A DNA stretch of 64,000 bases from an uncultured Paracoccaceae bacterium (GTDB taxonomy: Bacteria; Pseudomonadota; Alphaproteobacteria; Rhodobacterales; Rhodobacteraceae): contig CANNFE010000006.1 in the NCBI GenBank assembly GCA_947503775.1, positions 124,001 to 188,000 of the forward strand, in the 5' to 3' direction. Positions 1 through 10,025 of this stretch are shown here, piece by piece (within the stretch, counting starts at the first letter, position 1; every line of letters starts with the position of its first letter). The notes below the pieces were generated by a model. It was not told the DNA's origin. It saw nothing but the letters and a program-made list of their open reading frames with translations, and searched no databases. The translations under genes were made by a program, and so were the position numbers.

Positions 1-512
1 GTGCAATCGAGGGTCGATTGGTGAAAGGCGAATGTTCCGCTGCCTGCAAGATTGATCAGTTGGGTCTTGCCGAGAGCCTCATAGCTCGTGAAGACGGCTG
101 CTCTGTCGTAATACCATTCCGGCTCCGGGGGCAGGATGCAGCCATGCACGGCAACGCAGCATCTGTTCTGGCAGAGGTCAAAGATCTTCTGGAGCCTCGC
201 GACATAGTCCGGCGGATAGATGAAGTCGTCGTCAAGCGTGAAGATCAGGCAGTCGCTCGCGTACCGGGTCGGATAGACCTTTCCGTTGGCCGAGATGTTC
301 CCCTTGTGATGGGCGGCATCGAGGATCGTGACATTCGCAAAGGCCGTCAGGTCCGGAAGGCCGTCCAGTGTGTTGTTCACATAGATGAAAAGGTGATCGA
401 CCTGGTCCGCAATCGAGCGGACAGACCGTTCAAGGATATCGAACCGGCCGGGATACGTCGCCATGCAGGCAACGGTTGCGTTTTCAAACCGGGGAACTGT
501 CTGCGGATCCAT
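1..512 (-). CDS. Glycosyltransferase, GT-A/family 2-like (partial, 3' end outside window)
   Basis: The minus strand is open from an ATG at 512 to the window edge and gives 170 residues without a stop. An early segment reads ATVACMATYPGRFDILERSV, typical of the N-terminal strand of family 2-like glycosyltransferases. Near residue 105 there is a TLDDDFIYPPDYV segment, an Asp triad of the kind that binds the divalent metal and nucleotide sugar. The product would transfer a sugar in the cytoplasm during synthesis of a surface glycan. The start lies 29 bases inside the 3' end of the upstream glycosyltransferase gene, so the two are probably cotranscribed. The acceptor and donor cannot be read from the sequence. 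The C-terminus is missing because the window ends. Confidence 0.75.
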   Translation of the reverse strand, partial: MDPQTVPRFENATVACMATYPGRFDILERSVRSIADQVDHLFIYVNNTLDGLPDLTAFANVTILDAAHHKGNISANGKVYPTRYASDCLIFTLDDDFIYPPDYVARLQKIFDLCQNRCCVAVHGCILPPEPEWYYDRAAVFTSYEALGKTQLINLAGSGTFAFHQSTLDC

Positions 513-2856
513 TGAGCACCTTATGGATATTTCCTGACCCCAGTTCTGATAGGCGTCTCGGTCCGTTTTGCAGGTCGGGCATCTTCCAGGTGTGGAACCG
601 CTCGTCCGCGTTGCGGAAGACGGTCAGGGAACTGCTGTCGAAACTTATGACGCGGTAGCCTTCGTCATGTGCGGTTTCGACCCAGCTCGAATCCGCTGCA
701 TTGCGAAACCTGTCCGAGAATTCGGGGGACGGAGCGGCCTTGTCGCCGGAAAGTGTCGCGCCCGAGAGGTAGTTGCCGGCGCGGGCCAGCCTGAAACAGC
801 GCCTTGCCAGAAAATCGCGCGCGAGAGACTGTTTGGGGCCATCGAAGTAGAAGTAAACGGCTTGGCGGCCAAGACAGTCCGCTTGCGTGGCGCGAAAATA
901 GGCCCGCAGATCTGCGAGATAGGTATCGATGTAGAAATCGTCATCGTCCATCTTTGTCCAGTACCGACCGGTCGCTTCTGCGATGGCCGCATTGAGACAT
1001 TGACCGACCGTGCAGTTGGGCGGGAGCTGGAACACATGCTCGTTTTCAGCGAGCGGCGGGAGATCCTCGGGTTTAGTGCTCATGTTGAGCACGATGATGA
1101 GTTCTTTGCGAGCGGCGGTCTGTCTTCGAAACGCCTCGATGCAGGAGGCGACGAGTTGGGGCCGTTTCGAGACGATGATCGCGGTCATGAGTGGGGTGTC
1201 GTGATCGGGACCGAACGGGTCCTCACCAAGAAGGGCGGTCCGGTCTTCGCTTTTCCAGACGTGATCCTCGCAGACCTTCCGGAAAAGAGAGCGCCAGCGG
1301 TCTTCCCAATGCCATTGCACCCGGTAGATCCGCTGAAGCTCCTGAAGCTCGCTGATGTCGTAGACCTGCTCGAGGCTGTCGATGATCGGGTGATCGAGGG
1401 ATGTCGCGCCGAAGAGGATCGGGATACTGCCGCAGGAGATAGCATCGAGGAGAAGGGCGAGGAGTTGCTCGTTAGATCGCAGAGAGGATCCCGGCACCAG
1501 AACGAGGCGGCTTTCCTGCATCAGCTTTGTCATGCGGGTGTGGTAGAGGGCGCGGGCGGCGTGGAAGGGCGCCTCTGGTAGGCGCTCTTTCAGGGGACGG
1601 GCGACGAAATCATAGTGATATTCGGTAAAAAGCGTGTCGTAGGAGGTCTGATCCTGAAGAAAGCCCGCGAATTCGGGATCATTGAAGACATCCGAAGCGG
1701 TGGGGACAAGCAGCCTAAGATCCGCATCCGTTCCGCGAAGGGCTGGGTTTGCCGCAGGCTCTGTCGCGGGTCTGATGAAGGTGGGTTTGATGCCGAAGAG
1801 GTCGGTGCCGGACCAGTCCTTCTCGACGCCTTCGATAATGACGGTATCGGCTATCTTTGCAAAATCCCGCCAAAGATAGAACTCCATCGGTCCGGACGTG
1901 ACGAAAAGACAGATCGGGACGCCCTGCGCCTTGGCTGAGGCGCAAAGGGCCTGCCCCTTTGGCGTGAGCGTGCCGGAGAGGGTGGAGAGCTGATGTCGCC
2001 ATTCACCGCAGAGCGGTTCGGTCGTCGTTTCGATGATGAGACGGTCAAATCCGGCGAGGCCAAGCTGCTGTTCGAATTCGGCTTCGCGAATGAGATAGAG
2101 ATCTGCGAGACAGGACAGGCGCGCGAAGCCGCGGTCGGATCCGACAAAGCTGATGGCCAGCCTTTTGCGGGTTTGAGCCCCAAGTCGTTTGCGTCTTTGA
2201 CCGGCGTCTTCAGCCTCCCCGTCCACGAGCCCGTCGAGCCTACTGAGGACGGGCTCCCAGTCTCCGGCCGGTTTGAACTGATCGACGATGGCCGTCATCT
2301 GATTGACGGGAATCCGGATGATATCGGTCAAGCTGTCGGCTTTTTCGGGTGGGACCGAGGCGATGTCTTGGACGAATGTCTGCCTGAACCGAGACGACGT
2401 CCGGACGGAGTTAATGACTTGCTGGCCGTCCTTGATCCAGTTGACGGCCATCGGATTGCAGTCGAGAAAATCGATCTGATCTTGCGGCCACTCAACTATA
2501 AGGTGTGCATATACGGCTCGGGGTGGCGGAATGAAGTATCTGCAGCACAACCCCGCAGCCCGGTGGTGATCCGAGCCATCGAAGCCGGCAAGAACCTCGA
2601 TCTTCAGGGGGTCGAGATCTGGGATCTGAAGATGGCCCCCGCAGGTCTGAAGCTGGATTTCCTGTCCTTTGGCATCGGTGAACAAGATCTTTGCGCCTGC
2701 ATAGACGAGATCCTGACCGGCGGCTTTCTGCCGATCGATCAGGCGCAGACGAAGCTCGTGGGGGCGGCCTGGCGTGACATCGAATGTATGATGAAACCAA
2801 GGCTGACCTGCATCTTCGGCCGCCAGGGCTACACTAAAGTCTGTCTTCTGGTCCAT
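484..2856 (-). CDS. Two-domain glycosyltransferase: exostosin-like plus C-terminal GT2 domain
   Basis: This 790-residue protein has three visible parts. Residues 1-240 are an unrecognised N-terminal region. A middle region carries the segment SSLRSNEQLLALLLDAISCG followed by SIPILFG, which resembles the nucleotide-sugar-binding part of exostosin-like (GT47) enzymes. A C-terminal GT2 domain begins near residue 555 (PLMTAIIVSKRPQ) and has a DDDD metal-binding run near 637. The combination suggests an enzyme that adds two different sugars to a surface polysaccharide. No membrane segment is evident. It is divergent from the dehydratase gene across about 195 bases that must hold both promoters, and overlaps the next glycosyltransferase by 29 bases. 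The GT2 part is well supported; the exostosin-like assignment rests on one motif. Confidence 0.75.
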   Translation of the reverse strand: MDQKTDFSVALAAEDAGQPWFHHTFDVTPGRPHELRLRLIDRQKAAGQDLVYAGAKILFTDAKGQEIQLQTCGGHLQIPDLDPLKIEVLAGFDGSDHHRAAGLCCRYFIPPPRAVYAHLIVEWPQDQIDFLDCNPMAVNWIKDGQQVINSVRTSSRFRQTFVQDIASVPPEKADSLTDIIRIPVNQMTAIVDQFKPAGDWEPVLSRLDGLVDGEAEDAGQRRKRLGAQTRKRLAISFVGSDRGFARLSCLADLYLIREAEFEQQLGLAGFDRLIIETTTEPLCGEWRHQLSTLSGTLTPKGQALCASAKAQGVPICLFVTSGPMEFYLWRDFAKIADTVIIEGVEKDWSGTDLFGIKPTFIRPATEPAANPALRGTDADLRLLVPTASDVFNDPEFAGFLQDQTSYDTLFTEYHYDFVARPLKERLPEAPFHAARALYHTRMTKLMQESRLVLVPGSSLRSNEQLLALLLDAISCGSIPILFGATSLDHPIIDSLEQVYDISELQELQRIYRVQWHWEDRWRSLFRKVCEDHVWKSEDRTALLGEDPFGPDHDTPLMTAIIVSKRPQLVASCIEAFRRQTAARKELIIVLNMSTKPEDLPPLAENEHVFQLPPNCTVGQCLNAAIAEATGRYWTKMDDDDFYIDTYLADLRAYFRATQADCLGRQAVYFYFDGPKQSLARDFLARRCFRLARAGNYLSGATLSGDKAAPSPEFSDRFRNAADSSWVETAHDEGYRVISFDSSSLTVFRNADERFHTWKMPDLQNGPRRLSELGSGNIHKVLNGSADSSPV

Positions 2857-3050
2857 AACGTCACCTATCGTGCGAGATGCGGGCTTTCAACCATGCCGCT
2901 AGAGTCTGACTTGACCGCCAGGTCTGTTCATCGCGCGGCACCGGGGATCCGGTACGGCCCTGGTGCAACACATCTCAAGGCTTTTGCTTCTGGACGCATC
3001 GAAGTAGAGGATCAACGATAATTTGGTGAAGCGGGGCGCATCGGGCATCG

Positions 3051-4130
3051 ATGCAAGGCAGCATGAAGAATATTGAAGACTACTTTAGAGACAAGAAAGT
3101 CATTGTAACCGGAGGTGTCGGCTCTGTCGGGCGGGAGGTTGTCCGGCAGCTTTTGCGGTTCGACGTGGCGCTCGTGCGGGTTGTCGATAACAACGAAAGC
3201 GGCCTTTTCGATATGGAAGGCATCTATGCAGGCGAGCCGCGGATCGAGTTCTTCCATTGCGATATCTGCGACGAGCGCGAAATGCAGCGGACGTTCTCGA
3301 ATATGGATCTGTGCTTTCATGCGGCGGCGCTGAAACATGTCCCCTCCTGCGAGCGCAGTCCGTTTTCCGCCATCAACGTCAACATTCTGGGCTGCGAGAT
3401 CGTGGGGCGCGTGGCGCTGGCCAATGGGCTTGAGAAGGTGATCTTCACCTCGTCCGACAAGGCGGTGAACCCGACCAACGTGATGGGCACTTCCAAGCTG
3501 ATGGGCGAGCGGCTGTTTACGGCGATGAATTTTCTGCGCAATTCCGAGAGCCGGACGGCCTTTGCCTGTACCCGGTTCGGGAACGTTCTGGGCTCGCGCG
3601 GGTCGGTGGTTCCGCTGTTCAGTCATCAGATCGAGGCGGGCGGGCCGGTGACCGTGACCGACGAGCGGATGACGCGGTTCGTCATGACGATGGAGCAATC
3701 GGCCGATCTGGTGATCGAGAGCATGGCGCTGGCCAAGGGCGGCGAGGTGTTCATCACCAAGATGCCGGTTCTGAAGATCACCGATCTGGCGCAGTCGATG
3801 ATTGATCTTTTGGCCCCCGTCACCGATCGAGAGCCCGGCGATATCAAGATCACGTTCACTCAGCCGCGCCCGGGCGAAAAGCTGTGGGAAGAGCTGAGCA
3901 CCGACGAGGAAAGCGGGCGGCTTCTGGAAAGCGAGAAGTTTCTGATCGTCCTTCCGGCGGGTCATACCGAGGAGCAGCGCAAGCAATATGTCTATGAGGA
4001 TATGCAGCTTGCGCCGTCGGACCGGGTCTATCATTCGGACCGGGAGGCGGTGATGAGCCAGGATGAGATCCGGGATCTGCTGGGCGAGCCCGATGTCCTT
4101 CCCTCCCATCTCAGAGCGTCCCTGACATAG
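3051..4130 (+). CDS. NDP-sugar 4,6-dehydratase, PseB/CapD (polysaccharide biosynthesis SDR) family
   Basis: This 359-residue protein is an extended short-chain dehydrogenase. A TGGVGSVG dinucleotide-binding loop lies at about residues 20-27. The family signature AAALKHVP follows, and the active-site stretch reads SSDKAVNPTNVMGTSK. In that stretch Met stands where the classical Tyr of YxxxK would be, as in WbpM-type 4,6-dehydratases rather than in PseB proper. There is no N-terminal membrane domain, so it is a soluble short form. It would make a 4-keto-6-deoxy amino sugar nucleotide, probably from UDP-GlcNAc. The sqdB-like gene follows after 19 bases, so they likely form one operon. A second ATG at 3063 with AAGG just upstream is an alternative start. 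The exact substrate is inferred from the family. Confidence 0.8.
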   Translation: MQGSMKNIEDYFRDKKVIVTGGVGSVGREVVRQLLRFDVALVRVVDNNESGLFDMEGIYAGEPRIEFFHCDICDEREMQRTFSNMDLCFHAAALKHVPSCERSPFSAINVNILGCEIVGRVALANGLEKVIFTSSDKAVNPTNVMGTSKLMGERLFTAMNFLRNSESRTAFACTRFGNVLGSRGSVVPLFSHQIEAGGPVTVTDERMTRFVMTMEQSADLVIESMALAKGGEVFITKMPVLKITDLAQSMIDLLAPVTDREPGDIKITFTQPRPGEKLWEELSTDEESGRLLESEKFLIVLPAGHTEEQRKQYVYEDMQLAPSDRVYHSDREAVMSQDEIRDLLGEPDVLPSHLRASLT

Positions 4131-4149
4131 CGGACTGAAAGGAAATCCC

Positions 4150-5301
4150 TTGCGCGTACTTATCCTAGGCGGAGACGGCTATATCGGATGGCCGACGGCG
4201 ATGAAGCTGTCTGCGGCGGGCCACGAGGTTTTGGTCACCGACAATTACATGCGGCGCAATCTGATGCGCGAGACTGACAGCGAGGCGCTTTTCGAGGTGC
4301 CGAACCTGCATGAGCGGGCGCGGATCTGGGAGGAGAGTTCGGGCAAGACGGTCGGGGTCGAGATCGGCGACTTGGATGACTGGGATTTCATCTCGGGCGT
4401 CTTTGAGAGCTTCAAACCCGAGACGATCATCCACTATGCCGAGCAACCCTCGGCCCCCTATTCGATGATCGACCGGCGGGCGGCGGATCTGACGCTGCGC
4501 AACAATCTGGGGGTCACGTTCAACGTCATTCAGGCGATGAATGCCTACACCCCCGATGCGCATCTGGTGAAGCTGGGGACGATGGGCGAATACGGAACGC
4601 CCAATATCGACATCGAGGAAGGCTGGATCGAGATCGACCACAAGGGACGCAAGGACAAGTTCCTCTTCCCGCGCGCGGCCGGATCGCTTTATCACACGAC
4701 CAAGGTGCTCGATACGGATCTGCTGTGGTTTTATGTGCGGGTCTGGGGGCTTCGCGTCACCGATCTGATGCAGGGGCCGGTTTACGGGCTGGCGACGAAT
4801 GAAAGCGGCGAGGATGCGCGGCTTTACTCGTTCCTGAACTATGACGAGATCTTTGGCACGGTGCTGAACCGGTTCATGGTGCAGGCGGTGGCGGGCTATC
4901 CGCTGACGGTCTACGGCAAGGGCGGGCAGACGCGGGGCTATCTGCATCTGCGCGATGCGCTGCAATGCGTTCAACTGGCCGTGGAGACGCCCGCCGACCC
5001 GGGCGAGCTGCGGATCTTCAACCAGTTCGTGGAAACGTTTAGCGTCAACGATCTGGCGGACCGGGTGCAGGCCTCGGGCCAGCGGTTGGGCTATGACGTC
5101 AAGATCGAGAACCTGCCCAATCCGCGCAAGGAGATGGAAGAGCACCATTACAACCCGACCCATACCGGGCTGCTGGATCTGGGGCTGGAGCCGAATTTCC
5201 TGGATGAGGTCGAGATGGATGCGATGGTATCGCTGATCGCGCGCTACAAGGATAACATCGTGACCGACCGGATTTTCCGGGGTGTGAAGTGGAAGAAGTA
5301 A
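4150..5301 (+). CDS. sqdB: UDP-sulfoquinovose synthase-like NAD-dependent epimerase (SQD1/SqdB family)
   Basis: The 383 residues match the SQD1/SqdB pattern closely. They include an N-terminal GGDGYIGWPTA NAD loop, EQPSAPYSMIDR, the family hallmark LVKLGTMGEYGTPNIDIEEG, the catalytic YHTTK (YxxxK), and YGKGGQTRGYLHLRD. The Thr of LGTMGEYG and the Tyr/Lys of YHTTK correspond to the catalytic residues known in plant SQD1. The enzyme converts UDP-glucose and sulfite into UDP-sulfoquinovose, the head-group donor for sulfolipid. Here it sits with a 4,6-dehydratase and glycosyltransferases, not with other sulfolipid genes, so the product may go into a surface glycan. The SqdB family call is strong; the end product is inference. 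Confidence 0.85.
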   Translation: MRVLILGGDGYIGWPTAMKLSAAGHEVLVTDNYMRRNLMRETDSEALFEVPNLHERARIWEESSGKTVGVEIGDLDDWDFISGVFESFKPETIIHYAEQPSAPYSMIDRRAADLTLRNNLGVTFNVIQAMNAYTPDAHLVKLGTMGEYGTPNIDIEEGWIEIDHKGRKDKFLFPRAAGSLYHTTKVLDTDLLWFYVRVWGLRVTDLMQGPVYGLATNESGEDARLYSFLNYDEIFGTVLNRFMVQAVAGYPLTVYGKGGQTRGYLHLRDALQCVQLAVETPADPGELRIFNQFVETFSVNDLADRVQASGQRLGYDVKIENLPNPRKEMEEHHYNPTHTGLLDLGLEPNFLDEVEMDAMVSLIARYKDNIVTDRIFRGVKWKK

Positions 5302-5375
5302 GCCGCCTGTTCTGACGGGAAAAGAAAAAGCGGGGGCCGTCCCAAGGATCGACATCCCGCGCGCGTCAAACGGAT

Positions 5376-5924
5376 GTGATGCGAATGGAAACCGCTGACG
5401 AGGATTTGGCCTGCGCCGCGGGTCTGGGAGATCGCGAGGCGTTCGCGCTGCTGCTCGAGCGGCATTACGATATGATCTTCGGGCTGATCCTGCGTCTGAC
5501 CGGGCATCGTCACGTGGCCGAAGATCTGGCCCAGGATATCTGCATCGGTCTGGCCGGAAAGCTTTCGGGATTCGAGAAGCGGGCGCGGTTTCGCACATGG
5601 CTCTACCGGGTCGTCGTCAATGCGGTGCATGACTGGCGCAGGCGCGAGACGAGCCGGTCCAGGGCGAGTGCGGGGTGGGGCGACTGGGAGATCGCCCGGC
5701 AGGCCGAGATGTCCGAAGCGGAGGCCAGCAAGGCGTGGCTGGCCGAGACGATGTCGCATTTGCCCGAGGATCTGCGCGATACGGTGGCCCTGATCCTGGG
5801 CGAAGAACTGACGCAGGCGGCGGCGGCGGAGGTTCTGGGGATATCGGAAGGCACGGTCGCCTGGCGGATGAGTGAAGTGAAACGGCGACTGCGGGCTGTG
5901 GCGGTCGCGGAGGATCTGGCATGA
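5376..5924 (+). CDS. ECF-family RNA polymerase sigma factor
   Basis: The 182-residue protein has the two-domain layout of extracytoplasmic-function sigma factors. Region 2 covers about residues 25-90 (ERHYDMIFGLILRLTGHRHVAEDLAQDI, quoted in part as AEDLAQDICIGLAG). Region 4 covers about 125-175 and includes the helix-turn-helix LTQAAAAEVLGISEGTVAWR. It would direct RNA polymerase to a small regulon when released from an anti-sigma factor. Starts are possible at GTG 5376, ATG 5379 or ATG 5385. Its TGA stop overlaps the ATG of the VWA protein gene in an ATGA, so the two are translationally coupled and the neighbour is the obvious candidate regulator. It is not EcfG, which is encoded elsewhere in this window. 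Confidence 0.88.
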   Translation: MMRMETADEDLACAAGLGDREAFALLLERHYDMIFGLILRLTGHRHVAEDLAQDICIGLAGKLSGFEKRARFRTWLYRVVVNAVHDWRRRETSRSRASAGWGDWEIARQAEMSEAEASKAWLAETMSHLPEDLRDTVALILGEELTQAAAAEVLGISEGTVAWRMSEVKRRLRAVAVAEDLA

Positions 5925-8038
5925 GTGACGATTTCGAGCATCTCAAATCCGCGTTGCAGAGGACCTCTGGCAAGCCGGGGGCCGAGGCCAAAGGCGCTGC
6001 GATGCGTCTGGCCATGGAAGAATTCGACCGGCTCCAAGAATCTCAGACCGAGGCGCGTCTCAACTCTGACCGTCCGCAAGGTGCGGCGGGACAGACAGGG
6101 ATAATGCACATGGTTTCAAACTTTCTCTCTTCGCGCGCGGCGCTGGCTGCGACCGGATCGATTGCGGCTTTGACGATTGGCGTCGTTGTGGTGACGCCTC
6201 TGATGACCGATCCGTCCTTGACCGGCCCCGACAGGCTGACGGGGGAGGTCGAACTGACGCCTTCTGTGGATTTGGGGGGGAGTGCTGAGATCTCTTCTGC
6301 GCCCGCTCCGGTTCCGACCGTTCCTGTCGCGCCTGAACCTGTGACGCCGGAGCCGTCTGCGACTCCCGCTGAGCCTCCGGCGCCCCTAGTGGCCGAGGAG
6401 ACCGCGCGAGATGATGAGATGTCCGCGACGACGTCGGTCGCCCCCGAGATGCTCGTGGAAGATGTCGAGATCGCGCCATCCGTGGCGCCGGTCTCACCGC
6501 AGCGGATGATCACTCGTGCGCCGTCCCAGCAAGAGTTCGGCGGTACGACGAGCGTGGAACGGATGATTATACGGCGCGGCGCTGAGACGGAGCTCACCGT
6601 CGCGCCGTGGATCGCGCCCCGGTCGGCGGAGGCGTTCCCACAGTTCGATGCGTCCTCGCTCAAGACTGTCGCGAGCGAACCTGTCTCCACCTTTTCGGTC
6701 GAGGTCGATACGGCGAGCTATGGGATTGTCCGGTCCTCGCTGATGGCGGGAGTTCTGCCGCCCGAGGGCGCGGTGCGGCTTGAGGAGATGATCAACTATT
6801 TCCCCTACGACTATCCTGCTCCGAGTGCGGGCGAGGCGCCGTTCCGGCCGTTGGTGACGGTGCTGGAGACGCCGTGGAACGAGGGCACGCAGCTTGTCCA
6901 TATCGGGCTTCAGGGGCAGATCCTGGAGGCCGATGCGCGCCCGCCTCTGAACCTTGTCCTGCTGGTCGATACATCGGGATCCATGGCTCAGCCGAACAAG
7001 CTGCCGCTGCTCAAGCAGGCGTTGCCGTTGATGCTGGACCGGCTGCGGCCGGAGGACGAAATCGCGATCGTGGCCTATGCGGGCAATGCGGGTGTCGTGC
7101 TCGAGCCGACACGGGCCGAAGCGCGGGCACAGATCCTGACGGCGCTGGACGGGCTTCAGCCGCGCGGCGGCACGGCGGGGCAGGCCGGATTGGAGCAGGC
7201 CTATGCGCTGGCGGCGCAGATGTCTGAGAAGGGCGATGTCTCCCGGATCCTTTTGGCGACCGATGGTGACTTCAACGTCGGGCCGAGCGATCCGGGCGCG
7301 CTGGCGCGCTATGTCGGCGAGCGGCGCGGCGAGGGCACGTATCTGTCGGTGCTGGGCTTCGGGCGCGGCAATCTGGACGATGCGACGATGCAGGCGCTGG
7401 CGCAGAACGGAAACGGGACGGCGGCCTATATCGATACGGTGGCCGAAGCGCAGAAGGTGCTCGTCGAGCAACTGACGGGCGCTCTCTTTCCCATCGCGGA
7501 TGATGTGAAGGTGCAGGTCGAGTTCAATCCGGCGGTCGTGCAGGAATACCGGCTGCTGGGCTATGAGACGCGCGGGCTGGCGCGGCAAGACTTCAACAAC
7601 GACGCCGTCGATGCCGGAGAGATCGGGTCGGGTCATACGGTGACGGCGATCTACGAGGTGACGCCGGTGGGCAGCCCGGCTATCCGCAATGAGCCGCTGC
7701 GGTATGGGGCCGAAGAGAGCGCCGAGACGGTGGTGTCGGGGCCGCGGGATGAGCTGGGATATCTCAAGCTGCGCTACAAGGCGCCGGGCGCGGCGCAGAG
7801 CGCGCTGCTGGAGATGCCGATCCCGGCGGCACCGCAGGAGGCGAGCGAGGATGTGCGCTTTGCCGTTGCGATTGCCGGGTTCGGGCAGCTTCTGACGGAG
7901 GCGCGCTATCTCGGCGATTGGGGCTGGGAAGAGGCGATTGCGCTGGCGCAGGGCGCGCGGGGCGAGGATCCGTTCGGGTATCGGGCCGAAGCGGTCAGGC
8001 TGATGAGGATCGGGCAGAGCCTTTCCGACGCTCGCTAG
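5921..8038 (+). CDS. Membrane-anchored von Willebrand factor A protein (YfbK-like), putative anti-sigma partner
   Basis: The 705-residue protein starts with about 65 polar residues, then one membrane segment (about residues 70-92, ALAATGSIAALTIGVVVVTP). A long Pro/Ala/Glu linker runs to about 200. The YfbK-type N-terminal region follows (FSVEVDTASYGIVRSSLMAG), then a VWA domain with the MIDAS motif DTSGSM near residue 350 (LNLVLLVDTSGSM) and a C-terminal DUF3520-like region. A small cytoplasmic head before the membrane segment, together with the ATGA coupling to the ECF sigma gene, suggests that the head holds the sigma factor while the periplasmic VWA part senses a ligand. That anti-sigma role is inference. 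The stop shares a CTAG with the stop of the convergent oppF. Confidence 0.82.
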   Translation: MSDDFEHLKSALQRTSGKPGAEAKGAAMRLAMEEFDRLQESQTEARLNSDRPQGAAGQTGIMHMVSNFLSSRAALAATGSIAALTIGVVVVTPLMTDPSLTGPDRLTGEVELTPSVDLGGSAEISSAPAPVPTVPVAPEPVTPEPSATPAEPPAPLVAEETARDDEMSATTSVAPEMLVEDVEIAPSVAPVSPQRMITRAPSQQEFGGTTSVERMIIRRGAETELTVAPWIAPRSAEAFPQFDASSLKTVASEPVSTFSVEVDTASYGIVRSSLMAGVLPPEGAVRLEEMINYFPYDYPAPSAGEAPFRPLVTVLETPWNEGTQLVHIGLQGQILEADARPPLNLVLLVDTSGSMAQPNKLPLLKQALPLMLDRLRPEDEIAIVAYAGNAGVVLEPTRAEARAQILTALDGLQPRGGTAGQAGLEQAYALAAQMSEKGDVSRILLATDGDFNVGPSDPGALARYVGERRGEGTYLSVLGFGRGNLDDATMQALAQNGNGTAAYIDTVAEAQKVLVEQLTGALFPIADDVKVQVEFNPAVVQEYRLLGYETRGLARQDFNNDAVDAGEIGSGHTVTAIYEVTPVGSPAIRNEPLRYGAEESAETVVSGPRDELGYLKLRYKAPGAAQSALLEMPIPAAPQEASEDVRFAVAIAGFGQLLTEARYLGDWGWEEAIALAQGARGEDPFGYRAEAVRLMRIGQSLSDAR

Positions 8039-9053
8039 GCAAGCTCGGTCTCGGCGGGCAGGATCTGATAGGGTTCCTGCTCGTCGTGATAGGGGCAGGC
8101 GACCACGTGCTGAGGGCGGATCTCGACCAGCGGGGGACGCTCTTCGGCGCAGGCGGGTCGGGCGATTGGGCAGCGCGTACGGAAGACGCAGCCTGAAGGC
8201 GGATCGAGGGGAGAAGGCAGCTCGCCCTCGAGCACGGGGCGGTGACGGGCCTTTTCGCGCACCGGATCGGGGATCGGCGCGGAGGCGATGAGGGCGCGGG
8301 TATAGGGATGATGGGGATGGCGGACGATGGCGCGGGCATCCGCACGCTCCATCTGGCGGCCCAGATACATCACTAGTGTCCGGTCCGAGATATGTTTCAC
8401 GACGCTGAGGTCATGGGCGATGAAGATCATCGACAGCCCCATCTCGCGCTGGATCCGTTTGAGCAGATTGACCACCTGCGCCTGCACGCTGACATCGAGG
8501 GCCGAGACAGGCTCGTCGCAGACGATGAGCCGGGGCGACAGGATCAGCGCGCGGGCGATGCCGATCCGCTGGCACTGGCCGCCGGAAAATTCGTGCGGAT
8601 AGCGGTTGAGCAGGTTGGGCAGAAGACCGACCCTCTCCATCATCTCGCCGACCTTGGTGCGGGCCTCTTTCTTCGACGTCTGCGGATAGTGGGTCAGGAG
8701 CGGCTCGGCGATGATCTCTCCCACCGGCATCCGGGGATTGAGCGCGGCGAGCGGATCCTGAAAGATCATCTGGGTCTCGCGCCGGTGGGCGCGCCGGTCG
8801 CGGGGCGACATCTTGGTCAGGTCAGTATCTTCCCAGATCACCTCTCCGGAGGCGGCGGGCACCGTTCCGATGATGGCACGGGCCAGCGTGGATTTGCCCG
8901 AGCCGCTTTCGCCGACGATGCCCAATGTCTCGCCGGCCGCAAGATCGAAGGAGACGTCGGTGACGGCCTGCAGCTTGTTCGGTTTGGTCCAGGGCCAGGC
9001 GCCGCGGGGCATGACGTCGAAGGTGACGGAGAGGTTGCGAACGGACAGAAGGG

Positions 9054-9057
<4 letters not shown>
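8035..9057 (-). CDS. oppF: Oligopeptide ABC transporter ATP-binding protein, OppF type
   Basis: The 340-residue ABC ATPase has a Walker A GESGSGKST, a Q-loop FQDPLAALNP, the ABC signature LSGGQ-type segment FSGGQCQRIGIARAL, and a Walker B LIVCDEPVSALD. A C-terminal OppF/DppF domain carries a Cys cluster (GCVFRTRCPIARPACAEERP). It energises uptake of peptides through the OppBC channel. The start at ATG 9057 is chosen because it overlaps the stop of oppD in an ATGA; a longer reading upstream would run inside oppD. It is the last gene of oppABCDF and converges on the VWA gene, sharing CTAG at the stops. Confidence 0.93.
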
Positions 9058-10022
<965 letters not shown>

Positions 10023-10025
10023 CGG

